Source: RGIG3009 sp045578625
GTDB taxonomy: Bacteria > Bacillota > Clostridia > Oscillospirales > Acutalibacteraceae
Assembly (NCBI GenBank): GCA_045578625.1
Contig: JAZNKN010000054.1
Span: forward strand, 1-64,000
Direction of reading: 5' to 3'
DNA: 64,000 nucleotides
Positions within the stretch are counted from its first letter, which is position 1. Each line of letters starts with the position of its first letter. This document shows, in pieces, positions 48,052 through 57,349 of this stretch. The translations under genes and the position numbers were made by a program. The notes under the pieces are model-generated. The model was not told the DNA's origin. It made no database searches and was given only the letters and a program-made list of their open reading frames with translations.

Positions 48052-49500
48052 TTACCGCTCCTCATTCGACAAAGACGCAAGCGCCTGTGCCACGATCTCT
48101 CTTTCATCCAGATGGATAGTCCCTTCCTTGAGGATCTGATAGGTCTCGTGTCCCTTGCCCGCCAACAGCACCGTGTCGCCGGGCTGCGCGTTTTGGATCA
48201 CCCAACAGATCGCATCGACACGACCGAGGATCACCGTATACGGCGTTTTGGTGTCGGTCAAACCGGTCAGAATGTCGGCGATGATCGCCTCCGGCTCTTC
48301 GGAACGCGGGTTATCGGAGGTGATGACTACATAGTCCGACAGCTGCGCCGCCGCAGCGCCCATCTTGGGGCGCTTGGTGCGGTCGCGGTCACCGCCGCAG
48401 CCAAACACGGTCACCAGTCGCCCCGCCTTGCAGGCGTTGAGCGTGCTGCAAATATTGATAAGACCGTCCGGCGTATGCGCGTAGTCGATCACCACGGTAA
48501 AATCGCGACCGGTGGGAACGACCTCGGCGCGACCCTTGACGATCCCCGCGCGGCTGAGTGCCGCCACCACGTCGTCAAACGGAATACCCAGTGCGTGCGC
48601 ACACGCAGCCGCACCCAAGGCGTTATACACCGAGAAGCGGCCGGGGGTTGCCAACCGCACGCGACCGATCGCGCCGAGCGAGACAAACTCAAAGTCCACA
48701 CCATCCGGACGCTGACGAATATTGTGCGCGACGTAATCGGCGGAGTCGTCTCCTTCGGAATAGGTCACGACCGGACAGGTGATACCGTCACCCATCACAG
48801 TGTGCCATGTGTCGTCCTTGTTCAGCACCGCCGTTTTGCACAGCGAGAACAACCGCTTCTTTGCCGCGGCGTAATGTTCCATCGTGCCATGATAATCCAG
48901 ATGATCCTGCGTAAGGTTGGTGAAGATACCGGCATCAAACGTGCAGCCCTCGACGCGTCCTTGATCCAGCGCGTGGGAGGAGATCTCCATCACGGCATAG
49001 TCACAGCCGGCCTCTGCCATCTGCGCAAACATCTGCTGCAGGTCGTACGAATCCGGTGTGGTATGACCCGCGGCGATCTCCTTGTCGCCGATGAGGTTAC
49101 GAATCGTACCGATCAAACCCACGGTATGTCCCGCCTGCTCCAAGATCGCCTTGAGCAGGTAGGTCGTACTGGTCTTGCCGTTCGTGCCGGTCACACCGAT
49201 CAGGTGAAGTCGCTTGGAGGGATGACCGAACCACGCCGCGCTCATCTGCGCCCAGACCGTGCGGCTGTTTGGAACCAGTACCTGTCTCGGCAGACCGAGA
49301 TCCCGCTCGACCACCACGACCGCCGCCCCTTGCTCCAGCGCCTGTGCCGCAAAAGCATGGCTATCCACTCCGGTGCCTTTGATGCATACGAATGCACAGC
49401 CGGGCGTGACCTTGCGGGAGTCGCGGCACAGCGCCGTGATCTCCGTGTCCGCGAGGTCGCAGACCACACCGGTATCGGCAAGCAATTGTTCCAGTTTCAT
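48052..49500 (-). CDS. murE: UDP-MurNAc-tripeptide synthetase (meso-DAP adding)
   Basis: A 482-residue Mur ligase: N-terminal UDP-binding domain (CRDSRKVTPG, FVCIKGTGVDSHAF), ATP loop GVTGTNGKTST, TPDSYDLQ, the carbamylated-Lys region, and DYAHTPDGL. The TSDNPRSEEP motif carries DNPR, which in the family marks meso-diaminopimelate rather than lysine as the third residue. So the cell wall probably has mDAP. Confidence 0.95.
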   Translation of the reverse strand: MKLEQLLADTGVVCDLADTEITALCRDSRKVTPGCAFVCIKGTGVDSHAFAAQALEQGAAVVVVERDLGLPRQVLVPNSRTVWAQMSAAWFGHPSKRLHLIGVTGTNGKTSTTYLLKAILEQAGHTVGLIGTIRNLIGDKEIAAGHTTPDSYDLQQMFAQMAEAGCDYAVMEISSHALDQGRVEGCTFDAGIFTNLTQDHLDYHGTMEHYAAAKKRLFSLCKTAVLNKDDTWHTVMGDGITCPVVTYSEGDDSADYVAHNIRQRPDGVDFEFVSLGAIGRVRLATPGRFSVYNALGAAACAHALGIPFDDVVAALSRAGIVKGRAEVVPTGRDFTVVIDYAHTPDGLINICSTLNACKAGRLVTVFGCGGDRDRTKRPKMGAAAAQLSDYVVITSDNPRSEEPEAIIADILTGLTDTKTPYTVILGRVDAICWVIQNAQPGDTVLLAGKGHETYQILKEGTIHLDEREIVAQALASLSNEER

Positions 49501-49514
49501 TCCGGCTTCCTCCG

Positions 49515-51797
49515 TTATTCTGTCGCGTCTTGATATACGATGGTTATTTCAACCACGGTTCCTTCCGCAACCGCGGTGTTTGCGTCAACACTCTGGCTTC
49601 TTACTACCGCCTGACGGGCGGTCAGATCGTCCGTGCGTTCGGTGGGATAGCCCAATAATTTGATATTCAGCCCCGCATCGGTCAACGCTTGGTTCGCCTC
49701 CAACAGCGTTTTCCCTGTGACCGCCGGTACCGTTACCTCCGACGGAACGGCGCCGTCGGTATACAGCACCACCGTACCGCCCTTGGCAATGGTCTCCCCC
49801 GCCGCGGGCATCTGCCCTGTCACCTGTTCACCGTTGCCCACGGTACGCAGCGTCAACCCCTGCTGACTAAGCAGCGTTCCCGCGCGCGTGAGCGACAGAC
49901 CGCTCACCTCCGGCACGGTCGTGCGCAGGGCTTTCTGCTCCGCTTCGGTATACTGCGGTTCAATGTCCAGATACGGCAGCACATCGGCGAATATCCGTTG
50001 TGCAACCGGTGCGGCCAGTGTGCCGCCGTAGCGGATATAGGTCTGTGGCTCATCCACCATCACGATGACCGCGATGCGCGGATCATCCGCCGGTGCAAAC
50101 CCGCAAAACGAGGCGACGACGTTTTTTCGTCCGTTGGCGGCAAGCCCTTGGTCCGTTTTTTCCGACGTGCCGGTCTTTCCCGCCACACGGTAGCCCGCAA
50201 CGTATGCGTTTTTCGCACCACCGCCGTCCACGACACCCTCCAACAGCGCGCACATCCGTGCGGAAACGTCCTCCGAAATAACACGGCGACGCACGGTGCG
50301 TTCTGTCTCGCTCAGCACCTCGCCCTCCGGCGATACCACGCGACTGACCACGTAGGGCTGCAGCAGCTCGCCGCCGCCCGCCACTGCGGACACGCCGGTG
50401 ATCATTTGGATCGGTGTGACCTTAAAGGTCTGCCCAATGGATGAGGTCGCCACGTCCACCGCGGTGATCGCCTCGGTGCTGTGGTACAGCGATGCGGTAA
50501 CACGCGCTTCGCCCAGCATATCGATGCCGGTCAGCTCGGTAAACCCAAACAGCGCGTGATACCGTGGAAACAACGTCGTCCCGATCAGCGAGCCGATGCT
50601 CATAAACGCGGGGTTACAGGAGTGCGAGATCGCCTCCGCCAACGATTGGCTGCCGTGGCTGCGCGGATAGACGTGGCATTTCATTGTACGTACACCGGCC
50701 ATGGTGTACGTGCCGTTACAGTAAAATCGGGAATTCTCGGAGATCAATCCCTCCTGCATCGCAGCAGAAGCGGTGAAGATCTTAAACACCGAGCCCGGCT
50801 CGTAAAACTCCGAGATCGCCTTGTTCTTCCACTGCAGCTGCAGGGCTGTCAGATAGGCCTCCGCCTGCTCATCCCCTGCAAGCTGCGCGATCTGCGCCGC
50901 CGTGTCGGGGTCTTGTACCACGCGGGGCTGATTTAGATCGTAATCCCCTTTGGTGGCCATCGCCAGGATCTCACCGCTCTGTACGTCCATGACGATCGCG
51001 CAGGTGCGGTTGTTGGCGCCGGTCTCCGCGAGCGCCGTCTCCAGATGATTCTCCACCATTCGCTGGATGTTAGCATCGACGGTCAGCACCACCGTGTTGC
51101 CTTCCTCGGCGGCCAGTGTCGTTTCGTAGCGGATATCGTTCGGCAGCGCGTCACCCCATCCGTTGGCCGAGGTGATAACACGCCCCGCCGTACCGGCGAG
51201 CACGCTGTTGTATTTGGCTTCCAGTCCTTCCAGACCGGTGTTATCCGTACCGGTAAAGCCCAGCACACACGACAGCGTGCTTCCCAACGGGTATTCCCGC
51301 TTATAATCCTGGATCACACGGAACACGCCGGTGAGACCGTTTTGCTTGACCCAGTTCACGAAGGTATCGCACAGCTCGTGATCGATCTTGGCCTTGACGA
51401 CCTCGTAGCGGGAGGCGGTCTTGGCAACCTGCTTTGCCAGCTTTTCCGCGCTGATATCCAACAGTGCGGGCAGCTCGTCACAGATCGTCTGCCGCGCCGC
51501 CTCATCGGGGATCTCGCCCGGTGCCATCACGATGGTCGCGACCTCGACGCTGCGCGCCAACACCACCCCGTTGCGGTCAATGATCGCGCCGCGCTTGTCG
51601 GAGATGATACTGTCGGTCAGCTGCTGATCCGCCGCCAGTGCTTGCCAGATGTCGTGCTCCGCCAGCTGCAGCACGGCCAGACGACCGCCCACCGCGACAA
51701 AGCACACCACGATCGCCGTTAAAACGAGCAGCGACCGTTTCCACATTAAACGAGAGGGGGCTTTCATTGAAACGTCCTGTTGATGCGTTCGCTTCAT
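49515..51797 (-). CDS. PASTA-containing class B penicillin-binding protein (1)
   Basis: A 760-residue transpeptidase: transmembrane helix (~22-42), PBP dimerisation domain, transpeptidase domain with SVFK (~318), SCN (in SHSCNPAF) and KTG (AGKTGTSEK), then two C-terminal PASTA domains (~605-675 and ~680-750). This is the FtsI/SpoVD architecture. It is 30 bp after a paralogue of the same layout. In Bacillus the pair PbpB (division) and SpoVD (spore cortex) sits at the same place, so one copy may be sporulation-specific. I cannot tell which by eye. Confidence 0.93.
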   Translation of the reverse strand: MKRTHQQDVSMKAPSRLMWKRSLLVLTAIVVCFVAVGGRLAVLQLAEHDIWQALAADQQLTDSIISDKRGAIIDRNGVVLARSVEVATIVMAPGEIPDEAARQTICDELPALLDISAEKLAKQVAKTASRYEVVKAKIDHELCDTFVNWVKQNGLTGVFRVIQDYKREYPLGSTLSCVLGFTGTDNTGLEGLEAKYNSVLAGTAGRVITSANGWGDALPNDIRYETTLAAEEGNTVVLTVDANIQRMVENHLETALAETGANNRTCAIVMDVQSGEILAMATKGDYDLNQPRVVQDPDTAAQIAQLAGDEQAEAYLTALQLQWKNKAISEFYEPGSVFKIFTASAAMQEGLISENSRFYCNGTYTMAGVRTMKCHVYPRSHGSQSLAEAISHSCNPAFMSIGSLIGTTLFPRYHALFGFTELTGIDMLGEARVTASLYHSTEAITAVDVATSSIGQTFKVTPIQMITGVSAVAGGGELLQPYVVSRVVSPEGEVLSETERTVRRRVISEDVSARMCALLEGVVDGGGAKNAYVAGYRVAGKTGTSEKTDQGLAANGRKNVVASFCGFAPADDPRIAVIVMVDEPQTYIRYGGTLAAPVAQRIFADVLPYLDIEPQYTEAEQKALRTTVPEVSGLSLTRAGTLLSQQGLTLRTVGNGEQVTGQMPAAGETIAKGGTVVLYTDGAVPSEVTVPAVTGKTLLEANQALTDAGLNIKLLGYPTERTDDLTARQAVVRSQSVDANTAVAEGTVVEITIVYQDATE

Positions 51798-51827
51798 AAC
51801 AGGCGTCCTCTCATAAGATCGGTAGTT

Positions 51828-54086
51828 TTAGAAAATGTTATCCGCGTAAGCGAACTCGACCGTGACCACCGAGCCCTTCGGTATCTCCTGCCCCGGCTCC
51901 ACCGACTGTTTGACCGCGGTGGCAACGCCGCCGGAGGTATTGATGCCTGAGACCACGACGTTGATGTTCGCATATTTGGCTGCTTGGTTGACCTGCGACA
52001 AGCTCTTTCCGGCGAAATCCGGAACCTTCGTCATCTGCACCGCACTGTCATCCGTGTACAGCCATACCACGCCGTCCTTCGGGATCGAGGCGCCGCTTTC
52101 CGGAATCTGGCGCGTTACCTTTTCACCGTTTCCTACGGTGTTGTAGGTCAGCGAGGCGGATTCCAGTGCCGTCGCTGCCACAGAGACGCGCTTGCCGGTG
52201 ACCTGCGGTACACTATGATCGAGATTGGCCAATTCCTCTTCGGTATAGTTCGGCTCAACGCCCATATACGGCAGGATGTCGCGTAAAATGTTACGCGCGA
52301 TCGGCGCAGCAACACGCGCACCGGATTTGACGGTCTGCGGCTCGTCCACCATGACAAACACCACGACCTCCGGATCTTCTGCCGGCGCAAAACCACCGAA
52401 AGAAGCAATGACCTCTACGTTTTTATCCTTATCCTCCTCGGATTTGGTTTCGGTCTTTTCCGAGGTGCCGGTCTTACCGCCCACGCGATAACCGGCGATG
52501 TAGGCGTTGCCGATGGCGCCGCCGCTGACCGCCTCCTCCAGCATATCGCAAACACGCTTGGAGGTGGATTCCGAGATGACCTGACGTTTGACGATCGGGT
52601 CGGTCTCCGAGATAACGTTGCCTTCGCTGTCCAACACCTTTTGCACGATGTACGGCTGCATCAGCTCGCCGCCGTTGGCGATCGCGCACAGCGCTGTTGC
52701 CATCTGCAGCGGAGTCACCTTGAAGGTCTGACCGATGGAGGATGCCGCCACGTTAACGGGCGTCATGGTGTCTGCCGTGTAGTACAGCGCCGACGACGGC
52801 GTTTGCTCACCCAACAGATCCACGCCGGTGCGGGTGGTAAAGCCAAAGCCGATGTAATATTTGCAGAACAGCTTGGAGCGGATCAGGCCGCCCAGCGTCA
52901 TAAACGCCGGGTTGCAGGAATTTGCAATGGCCTGGCGGAAATTCTGCTGACCGTGACCGGCGTGCCAACAATCCATATCGCGGTCCGCGATATGGTACGT
53001 ACCGTTGCAAAAAAACTCCGTCGATTCGCTGACGAGGCCCTCCTCCAGACCCATGGAGGCGGTAACCGTTTTGAAAACCGAACCGGGTTCGTAGAAATCC
53101 AGCGCCTTGTTGCGGTACTGGATCAACCGTGCCTGCTTGAGCGCCTCGGCCTGCTCCGCGCCCGACAACTGGGCGATGCGGTCCGCGGTGGTGGGGTCGC
53201 TGATCTCCAGATAGTTGTTCGGGTCATAGTCGCCCTTAGTGGCCATCGCGAGGATCGCGCCCGTATCGGCTTCCATCACGATCGCACAGCCGCGGTTGGT
53301 GGCTTGAAATTCGTCGATGGCTTCGGACAGATACTTTTCGGTCACCTGCTGAATGTATTGGTCCACCGTGAGCACCAGACTGTTTCCGTCTACGGCATCC
53401 ACCGTGTATTCGTAATCCAACGAGGTCGGCAGCTTGTCGCCCGACGTGTTCTGGGCGATGACCATACGACCCGGGATGCCGGCCAACGTTTCGTTATATC
53501 TCAACTCCAGCCCCTCGCGCGCCACGTTGTCCGTGCCGACGAAGCCCAGCACCGTGGACAGCATCGAGCCCAGCGGATATTCGCGCTTGTAGTCGGTAAT
53601 GACGCGGAACACGCCCGCCAGACCGTTTTGGTTGACCCATTCGATAAACTTATCACCGACGGCTTTGTCCACCTTGGATTTGACGACCTCATACTGCGAG
53701 GTGCTGTCCAACGTTTGCTGATACAGCGTGTCGCGGTCTACGTCCAGCATTTCCGAAAGCTCATCCGCGATCTTGACGCGGGTGGTCTCCTGCAGGATGT
53801 TTTTGGGAGACATCACGATGGTGCAGACCTCACGCGTCTGCGCCAGCACCGTCATATTGGCATCGTAGATCTGGCCGCGGTTCGCAGAGATCACCACGTC
53901 GCTGAGCTGCTGTGTCACCGCTTTTTGCTGCCAGAAATCCTGATTCATCACCTGAATGTAAAACAGGTTGCCCGCAAGCAGTGCAAAGCAAAGAGACACG
54001 CCGATGACCAGGATCAGTGCGCGCTTATGCATCGCGACCCGCTGCTGCTGTGCCGTCGGTTCCTTCTTTTCCTTTTTGCGTAACAT
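51828..54086 (-). CDS. PASTA-containing class B penicillin-binding protein (2)
   Basis: A 752-residue paralogue: transmembrane helix (~24-45), dimerisation domain, SVFK (in EPGSVFKT), SCN (NSCNPAF), KTG (GKTGTSEK), and two PASTA domains (~605-745). It shares with its neighbour long identical blocks (FRVI.DYKREYPLGS, ILAMATKGDYD, SSIGQTFKVTP). The catalytic part has an Asp/Glu/Lys-rich insertion after KTG. A 134-bp gap separates it from ftsL, with no convincing promoter; GAGGTG lies 9 nt before the ATG. Confidence 0.93.
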   Translation of the reverse strand: MLRKKEKKEPTAQQQRVAMHKRALILVIGVSLCFALLAGNLFYIQVMNQDFWQQKAVTQQLSDVVISANRGQIYDANMTVLAQTREVCTIVMSPKNILQETTRVKIADELSEMLDVDRDTLYQQTLDSTSQYEVVKSKVDKAVGDKFIEWVNQNGLAGVFRVITDYKREYPLGSMLSTVLGFVGTDNVAREGLELRYNETLAGIPGRMVIAQNTSGDKLPTSLDYEYTVDAVDGNSLVLTVDQYIQQVTEKYLSEAIDEFQATNRGCAIVMEADTGAILAMATKGDYDPNNYLEISDPTTADRIAQLSGAEQAEALKQARLIQYRNKALDFYEPGSVFKTVTASMGLEEGLVSESTEFFCNGTYHIADRDMDCWHAGHGQQNFRQAIANSCNPAFMTLGGLIRSKLFCKYYIGFGFTTRTGVDLLGEQTPSSALYYTADTMTPVNVAASSIGQTFKVTPLQMATALCAIANGGELMQPYIVQKVLDSEGNVISETDPIVKRQVISESTSKRVCDMLEEAVSGGAIGNAYIAGYRVGGKTGTSEKTETKSEEDKDKNVEVIASFGGFAPAEDPEVVVFVMVDEPQTVKSGARVAAPIARNILRDILPYMGVEPNYTEEELANLDHSVPQVTGKRVSVAATALESASLTYNTVGNGEKVTRQIPESGASIPKDGVVWLYTDDSAVQMTKVPDFAGKSLSQVNQAAKYANINVVVSGINTSGGVATAVKQSVEPGQEIPKGSVVTVEFAYADNIF

Positions 54087-54220
54087 CCTTGTACACCTCG
54101 CTTTTTAGAAAGAAAAGAGAGTCAAGACGCTACCATCCCAACTCTCATCCATCCGAGGCCCTGTTTCAGTGTATGTTACCATAACACCGCGATAGAACCT
54201 GTCGTGTGTGTTTGTACCGA

Positions 54221-54694
54221 TCAACCGATCCAGCCTGTCAGCGTTTCCCACAAGGATTCCCAGAAGCCTTGCTCCTTCACCGGTTGCTCCGTTTCTATGA
54301 TTGCAGGGGTGACCGTAAAATAGTCGATCTGGCCGGACTGGATCTGCTGGAAACCGTGCTGCTCAGCATACTGTGCCACGCTTTCCGCCGACGTCTGCGC
54401 CGCCAGCTCACCCTCCAGACGCTTGATCTCACCGTCCAACTCGCTGATCTGCGCGTTGGTCTGGGTGATCTCGTTGTTGATCTCGGTCAGGCGGACCTGA
54501 CTCGTGATCATCGCCGCCAGAACAAAGACGACACCGCAAGCCACCAACACGGTCGCTGCGCCGTTGAGCAGCTTCTGCAGCTTGGCCTGCCGACGCTCGG
54601 CTTTGGTGGCCTTTTTGTTGGGCAGAGGGGTGATCTTTGCCGGTCTAGGTTCAAACAACGACAGATCATATGCTTCGGAACCGTAATTTGCCAT
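54221..54694 (-). CDS. ftsL: FtsL-like division protein
   Basis: A 157-residue bitopic protein: basic cytoplasmic N-terminus, transmembrane helix (~46-66), an extracytoplasmic coiled coil (LTEINNEITQTNAQISELDGEI..., ~68-105), and a C-terminal tail with two Trp. FtsL is poorly conserved, so the call rests on this architecture and on position between rsmH and the PBP gene, the standard place. The start at 54694 has GGAGA ~9 nt ahead. Confidence 0.82.
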   Translation of the reverse strand: MANYGSEAYDLSLFEPRPAKITPLPNKKATKAERRQAKLQKLLNGAATVLVACGVVFVLAAMITSQVRLTEINNEITQTNAQISELDGEIKRLEGELAAQTSAESVAQYAEQHGFQQIQSGQIDYFTVTPAIIETEQPVKEQGFWESLWETLTGWIG

Positions 54695-54715
54695 GATCAC
54701 CACTCTCCTTTCTTG

Positions 54716-55672
54716 TTATTTCGTCGGTGTGTAGTCGTTTAGTTTTTCAATGCATCGCAGCTTGGCGCTGCGGCTGCGCGGGTTTTCCGCAAGCTCCTGC
54801 TCGGAAGCCTCCGCCGGCTTGCGCAGCACCAAGCGGCCGGCCGGCTCGCGACCACACACGCACACCGGAAACGATGACGGGCAGGTGCAGCCCTTGCAAA
54901 ATTCGGCAAATCGCTGCTTGACCATACGGTCCTCCAGCGAATGGAAGGTGATGACCGCCAAGCGGCCGCCTACCTTGAGTTGATCGAAAGCGATGTCCAG
55001 CGCTTCCGAGAGGCAATCCAGCTCCGCGTTGACCGCGATGCGCAATGCCTGAAATACCCGACGGGCGGGATGCCCATCCCGACGAGCCGCTGCGGGAACG
55101 GCGTTTTTAACCAGCTCGGCCAACTCGGCGGTGGTGGTCAGCGGCTGTGCGGCACGCTGACGGACAATGGAACGGGCGATCGCCCGAGAAAATTTTTCTT
55201 CACCGAACCGGAAGAAGATCTCGGCTAACTCCTGTTCGGTCAGGTCGCGGAGAAGATCCGCAGCGGTAGTGCCCTCCTGACTCATCCGCATATCCAGCGG
55301 TGCGTCGGCGTGGTACGAAAAGCCGCGCGTGGGTTCGTCCAGCTGATGAGACGAAACGCCGATATCCAACAAGATGCCGTCCACCGGGCCGACGTTCAGG
55401 TCGGCAAGCACCCGATCCATATACCGGAAGTTCGAGCGAACCACCGTGGCGGGCAAACCCTCCAGTCGGGCGGTCGCCTGTGCGATAGCGTCCGGATCCT
55501 GATCCAGCGCGATCAAGCGGCCGCTCTGCAAACGAGAGGCAATGGCGTGCGAATGTCCGCCGCCGCCTGCGGTGCCGTCAACGTACACCCCACCGGGACG
55601 AACGTCCAACGCCGCCAGTGTTTCCTCGAACAGCACCGGACGGTGATACGCATACGCTTGCGTCTTATCCAT
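54716..55672 (-). CDS. rsmH: 16S rRNA (cytosine-1402-N4)-methyltransferase
   Basis: Methylates C1402 in the ribosomal P site. The 318-residue protein has HRPVLFEETLAAL, SAM site DGTAGGGGHS, DQDPDAI, GILLDIGVSSHQLD, RGFSYHADAPLDMRM and the FHSLEDRMVK end. It follows mraZ with one base between stop and ATG. Usual second gene of the dcw cluster. Confidence 0.96.
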   Translation of the reverse strand: MDKTQAYAYHRPVLFEETLAALDVRPGGVYVDGTAGGGGHSHAIASRLQSGRLIALDQDPDAIAQATARLEGLPATVVRSNFRYMDRVLADLNVGPVDGILLDIGVSSHQLDEPTRGFSYHADAPLDMRMSQEGTTAADLLRDLTEQELAEIFFRFGEEKFSRAIARSIVRQRAAQPLTTTAELAELVKNAVPAAARRDGHPARRVFQALRIAVNAELDCLSEALDIAFDQLKVGGRLAVITFHSLEDRMVKQRFAEFCKGCTCPSSFPVCVCGREPAGRLVLRKPAEASEQELAENPRSRSAKLRCIEKLNDYTPTK

Positions 55673-55673
55673 A

Positions 55674-56093
55674 TCAGAAGCCCAGCTCCATGAACTCGGC
55701 TTCCACTTCCTCAGAGGTCATGCTGCCCATATCCGCTTCGTACGAGGCGGGATTCCAGATCTCCGCGCGGTTGCCGGCACCGATGACCAGTGCCTCTTTT
55801 TCCAGAGCGGCATACTCCAGTAGGTGCTTGGGCAGCAGGATACGCCCCTGAGAGTCGATCTGCACGTCCACCGCGTTGGCGGATAGATAGCGCTGCAGCT
55901 TTCTTGCCTTGGTGAGGGGCATTTGCGCCAGACCCTCCAGCAGCTTGTCCCATTCCTCAGCGGAATACAAACTGACGCAGTGGTCCATAACGGCCGCGGC
56001 GATGAAAGACATGCCGAGCTTGTCACGCAGCTTTGCAGGGACGAACAGGCGCCCCTTGGCATCGATATTATGTTGGAACCGACCGTACAACAC
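55674..56093 (-). CDS. mraZ: Transcriptional regulator MraZ
   Basis: A 139-residue double-AbrB/SpoVT-fold protein that binds its own promoter and represses the dcw cluster in E. coli. Both DNA-binding half motifs are present: HNIDAKGRLFVPAKLRD (~6-22) and VQIDSQGRILLPKHL (~80-94). The start is GTG at 56093, placing VLYGRF where the family has MLYGRY, with GGAGG 10 nt ahead; the longer frame to 56189 is promoter sequence. Direct repeats fitting MraZ lie just upstream. Confidence 0.93.
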   Translation of the reverse strand: MLYGRFQHNIDAKGRLFVPAKLRDKLGMSFIAAAVMDHCVSLYSAEEWDKLLEGLAQMPLTKARKLQRYLSANAVDVQIDSQGRILLPKHLLEYAALEKEALVIGAGNRAEIWNPASYEADMGSMTSEEVEAEFMELGF

Positions 56094-56126
56094 CTGTTCT
56101 TCACCTCCGTTTTTGAACGTCTCCCC

Positions 56127-56192
56127 TAGGGCTGTGGAAAACTCTGTGGAAAATGTGGAAAACCACCACTTTCCTCCACTTTGCTCCACGTA
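56127..56192. promoter_or_regulatory. MraZ-box-like direct repeats
   Basis: On the minus strand three 10-bp units in a row each contain GTGG (56183-56192, 56173-56182, 56163-56172), the last two starting AAAGTGG. Known MraZ sites are GTGG/TGGG-type repeats with 10-bp period. Three TTTTCCACA units in the other orientation follow (56134-56163). They lie just after the start point, suiting autorepression. Confidence 0.65.
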
Positions 56193-56197
56193 GTTCT

Positions 56198-56226
56198 ATT
56201 ATAGCGCCACTTTTTAGAAAAATCAA
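56198..56226 (-). promoter_or_regulatory. dcw cluster promoter (Pmra)
   Basis: Minus-strand -35 TTGATT (56221-56226), 17 bp, -10 TATAAT (56198-56203). Confidence 0.85.
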
Positions 56227-56271
56227 GATGCAATATAGAAAATTCCATATCTATTTTTTGCCATCTTCGGA

Positions 56272-56310
56272 CAACAAAAAAGGCCCCCAACAGCGTTGTT
56301 GGGGGCCTTT
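56272..56310 (-). terminator. Terminator of the AEC transporter gene
   Basis: Minus-strand AAAGGCCCCCAACAA and TTGTTGGGGGCC-type arms around CGC, then TTTTTTGTTG. Confidence 0.85.
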
Positions 56311-56320
56311 GGAAGTGATA

Positions 56321-57241
56321 TCAAGCGATGAACTGAACCAACGTGACCAAAACCGGCATCGTGGCGACCGAAAACACGGTGGACAGTGCGACCAGATTGA
56401 CCGAGGTCTCGGTGTCTTGATCGTATTTGCTGGCGAACATCGACACCGCTGCGGCGATCGGTGCGCTGGCCGAGATCGCCATCGAGGACAGCAGCGTGCC
56501 GCGGATACCGACCAGATACAGCAACCCGACCGTCACGATCGGTACGAGCAGCAGACGCACGGCACACGCCGCATAATACTCCTTTTTGCGGAGCGCGCAG
56601 CCGAGATCCACCTTAGAGAGGTAGTAGCCGGTAAACAGCATCGGAATCGGGGTGTTAAGTGCCGCCAGATGCGAGATGGGGGTGCGGATGAGCGGCGGCA
56701 GCTGCGTCGGCAGCACCAGAATGATGAGCCCGGCAACAAGGCCGATGACACCGGGGCTGAGCAGCATTTTGCGCGGTGAAAAGCGGCGCGTGGAGCGATC
56801 CATCGTCAACAGACCGTAGCTCCACAGCGTCAGATTGAGTGCGGTAACGTAGGCCGCACCGTAAAACACACCCTGGTCGCCCAACACCGCCTGCTGCAGC
56901 GGCAGGCCCATAAATCCGGCGTTAGACAGCACGGTGGCGAGGCGCAGGACGCGGTCGCGTGGGGTGTCCTTGCGGTAGATAAGCTGCGCGATGCCGACCG
57001 CGACGAGGTGGATCGCGATACCCACCACCAACGCAACGCCAAGCTCTCGCAGCACCGACCAGCTGAATTCCCGCTCGAACGACAGTGCAATGACGCACGG
57101 CGTTGCCAGCAGCAGCGCCACGTCCGACAGCGTTTTGGCACCGGTCTCGCCGATGATGTTCTTTTTACCCAGCACGTAGCCGGCCAGAATGAGGACGAAC
57201 AGGATCAGCACCTGCTGCCCCACTGTCAGAAAATACTCCAT
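56321..57241 (-). CDS. AEC-family (auxin efflux carrier-like) transporter
   Basis: A 306-residue protein with ~10 transmembrane helices in two five-helix halves, the AEC/BART layout: LSNAGFMGLPLQQAVLG (~108-124) in the first crossover and the SASAPIAAAVSMFASKYDQD (~262-281) helix near the end. Bacterial relatives move malate, other organic acids or unknown compounds; no substrate can be named. GGAAGG lies 6 nt before the ATG. Monocistronic with its own promoter. Confidence 0.85.
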   Translation of the reverse strand: MEYFLTVGQQVLILFVLILAGYVLGKKNIIGETGAKTLSDVALLLATPCVIALSFEREFSWSVLRELGVALVVGIAIHLVAVGIAQLIYRKDTPRDRVLRLATVLSNAGFMGLPLQQAVLGDQGVFYGAAYVTALNLTLWSYGLLTMDRSTRRFSPRKMLLSPGVIGLVAGLIILVLPTQLPPLIRTPISHLAALNTPIPMLFTGYYLSKVDLGCALRKKEYYAACAVRLLLVPIVTVGLLYLVGIRGTLLSSMAISASAPIAAAVSMFASKYDQDTETSVNLVALSTVFSVATMPVLVTLVQFIA

Positions 57242-57273
57242 ACCGTCGCCTTCCTTGGGGATGATCTTTTGTT

Positions 57274-57302
57274 ATTGTATCCCAAACCGCAGGAAAACAC
57301 AA
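57274..57302 (-). promoter_or_regulatory. Promoter of the AEC transporter gene
   Basis: Minus-strand -35 TTGTGT (57297-57302), 17 bp, -10 TACAAT (57274-57279). Confidence 0.65.
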
Positions 57303-57306
57303 GAAA

Positions 57307-57336
57307 AAATTAAGCGCCCCGCGAAAGCGGGGCGCT
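57307..57336 (-). terminator. Terminator of the small membrane protein gene
   Basis: Minus-strand AGCGCCCCGC/GCGGGGCGCT with a TTTC loop, then TAATTTTTTC. It abuts the AEC promoter. Confidence 0.85.
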
Positions 57337-57349
57337 GATTGGATACATA

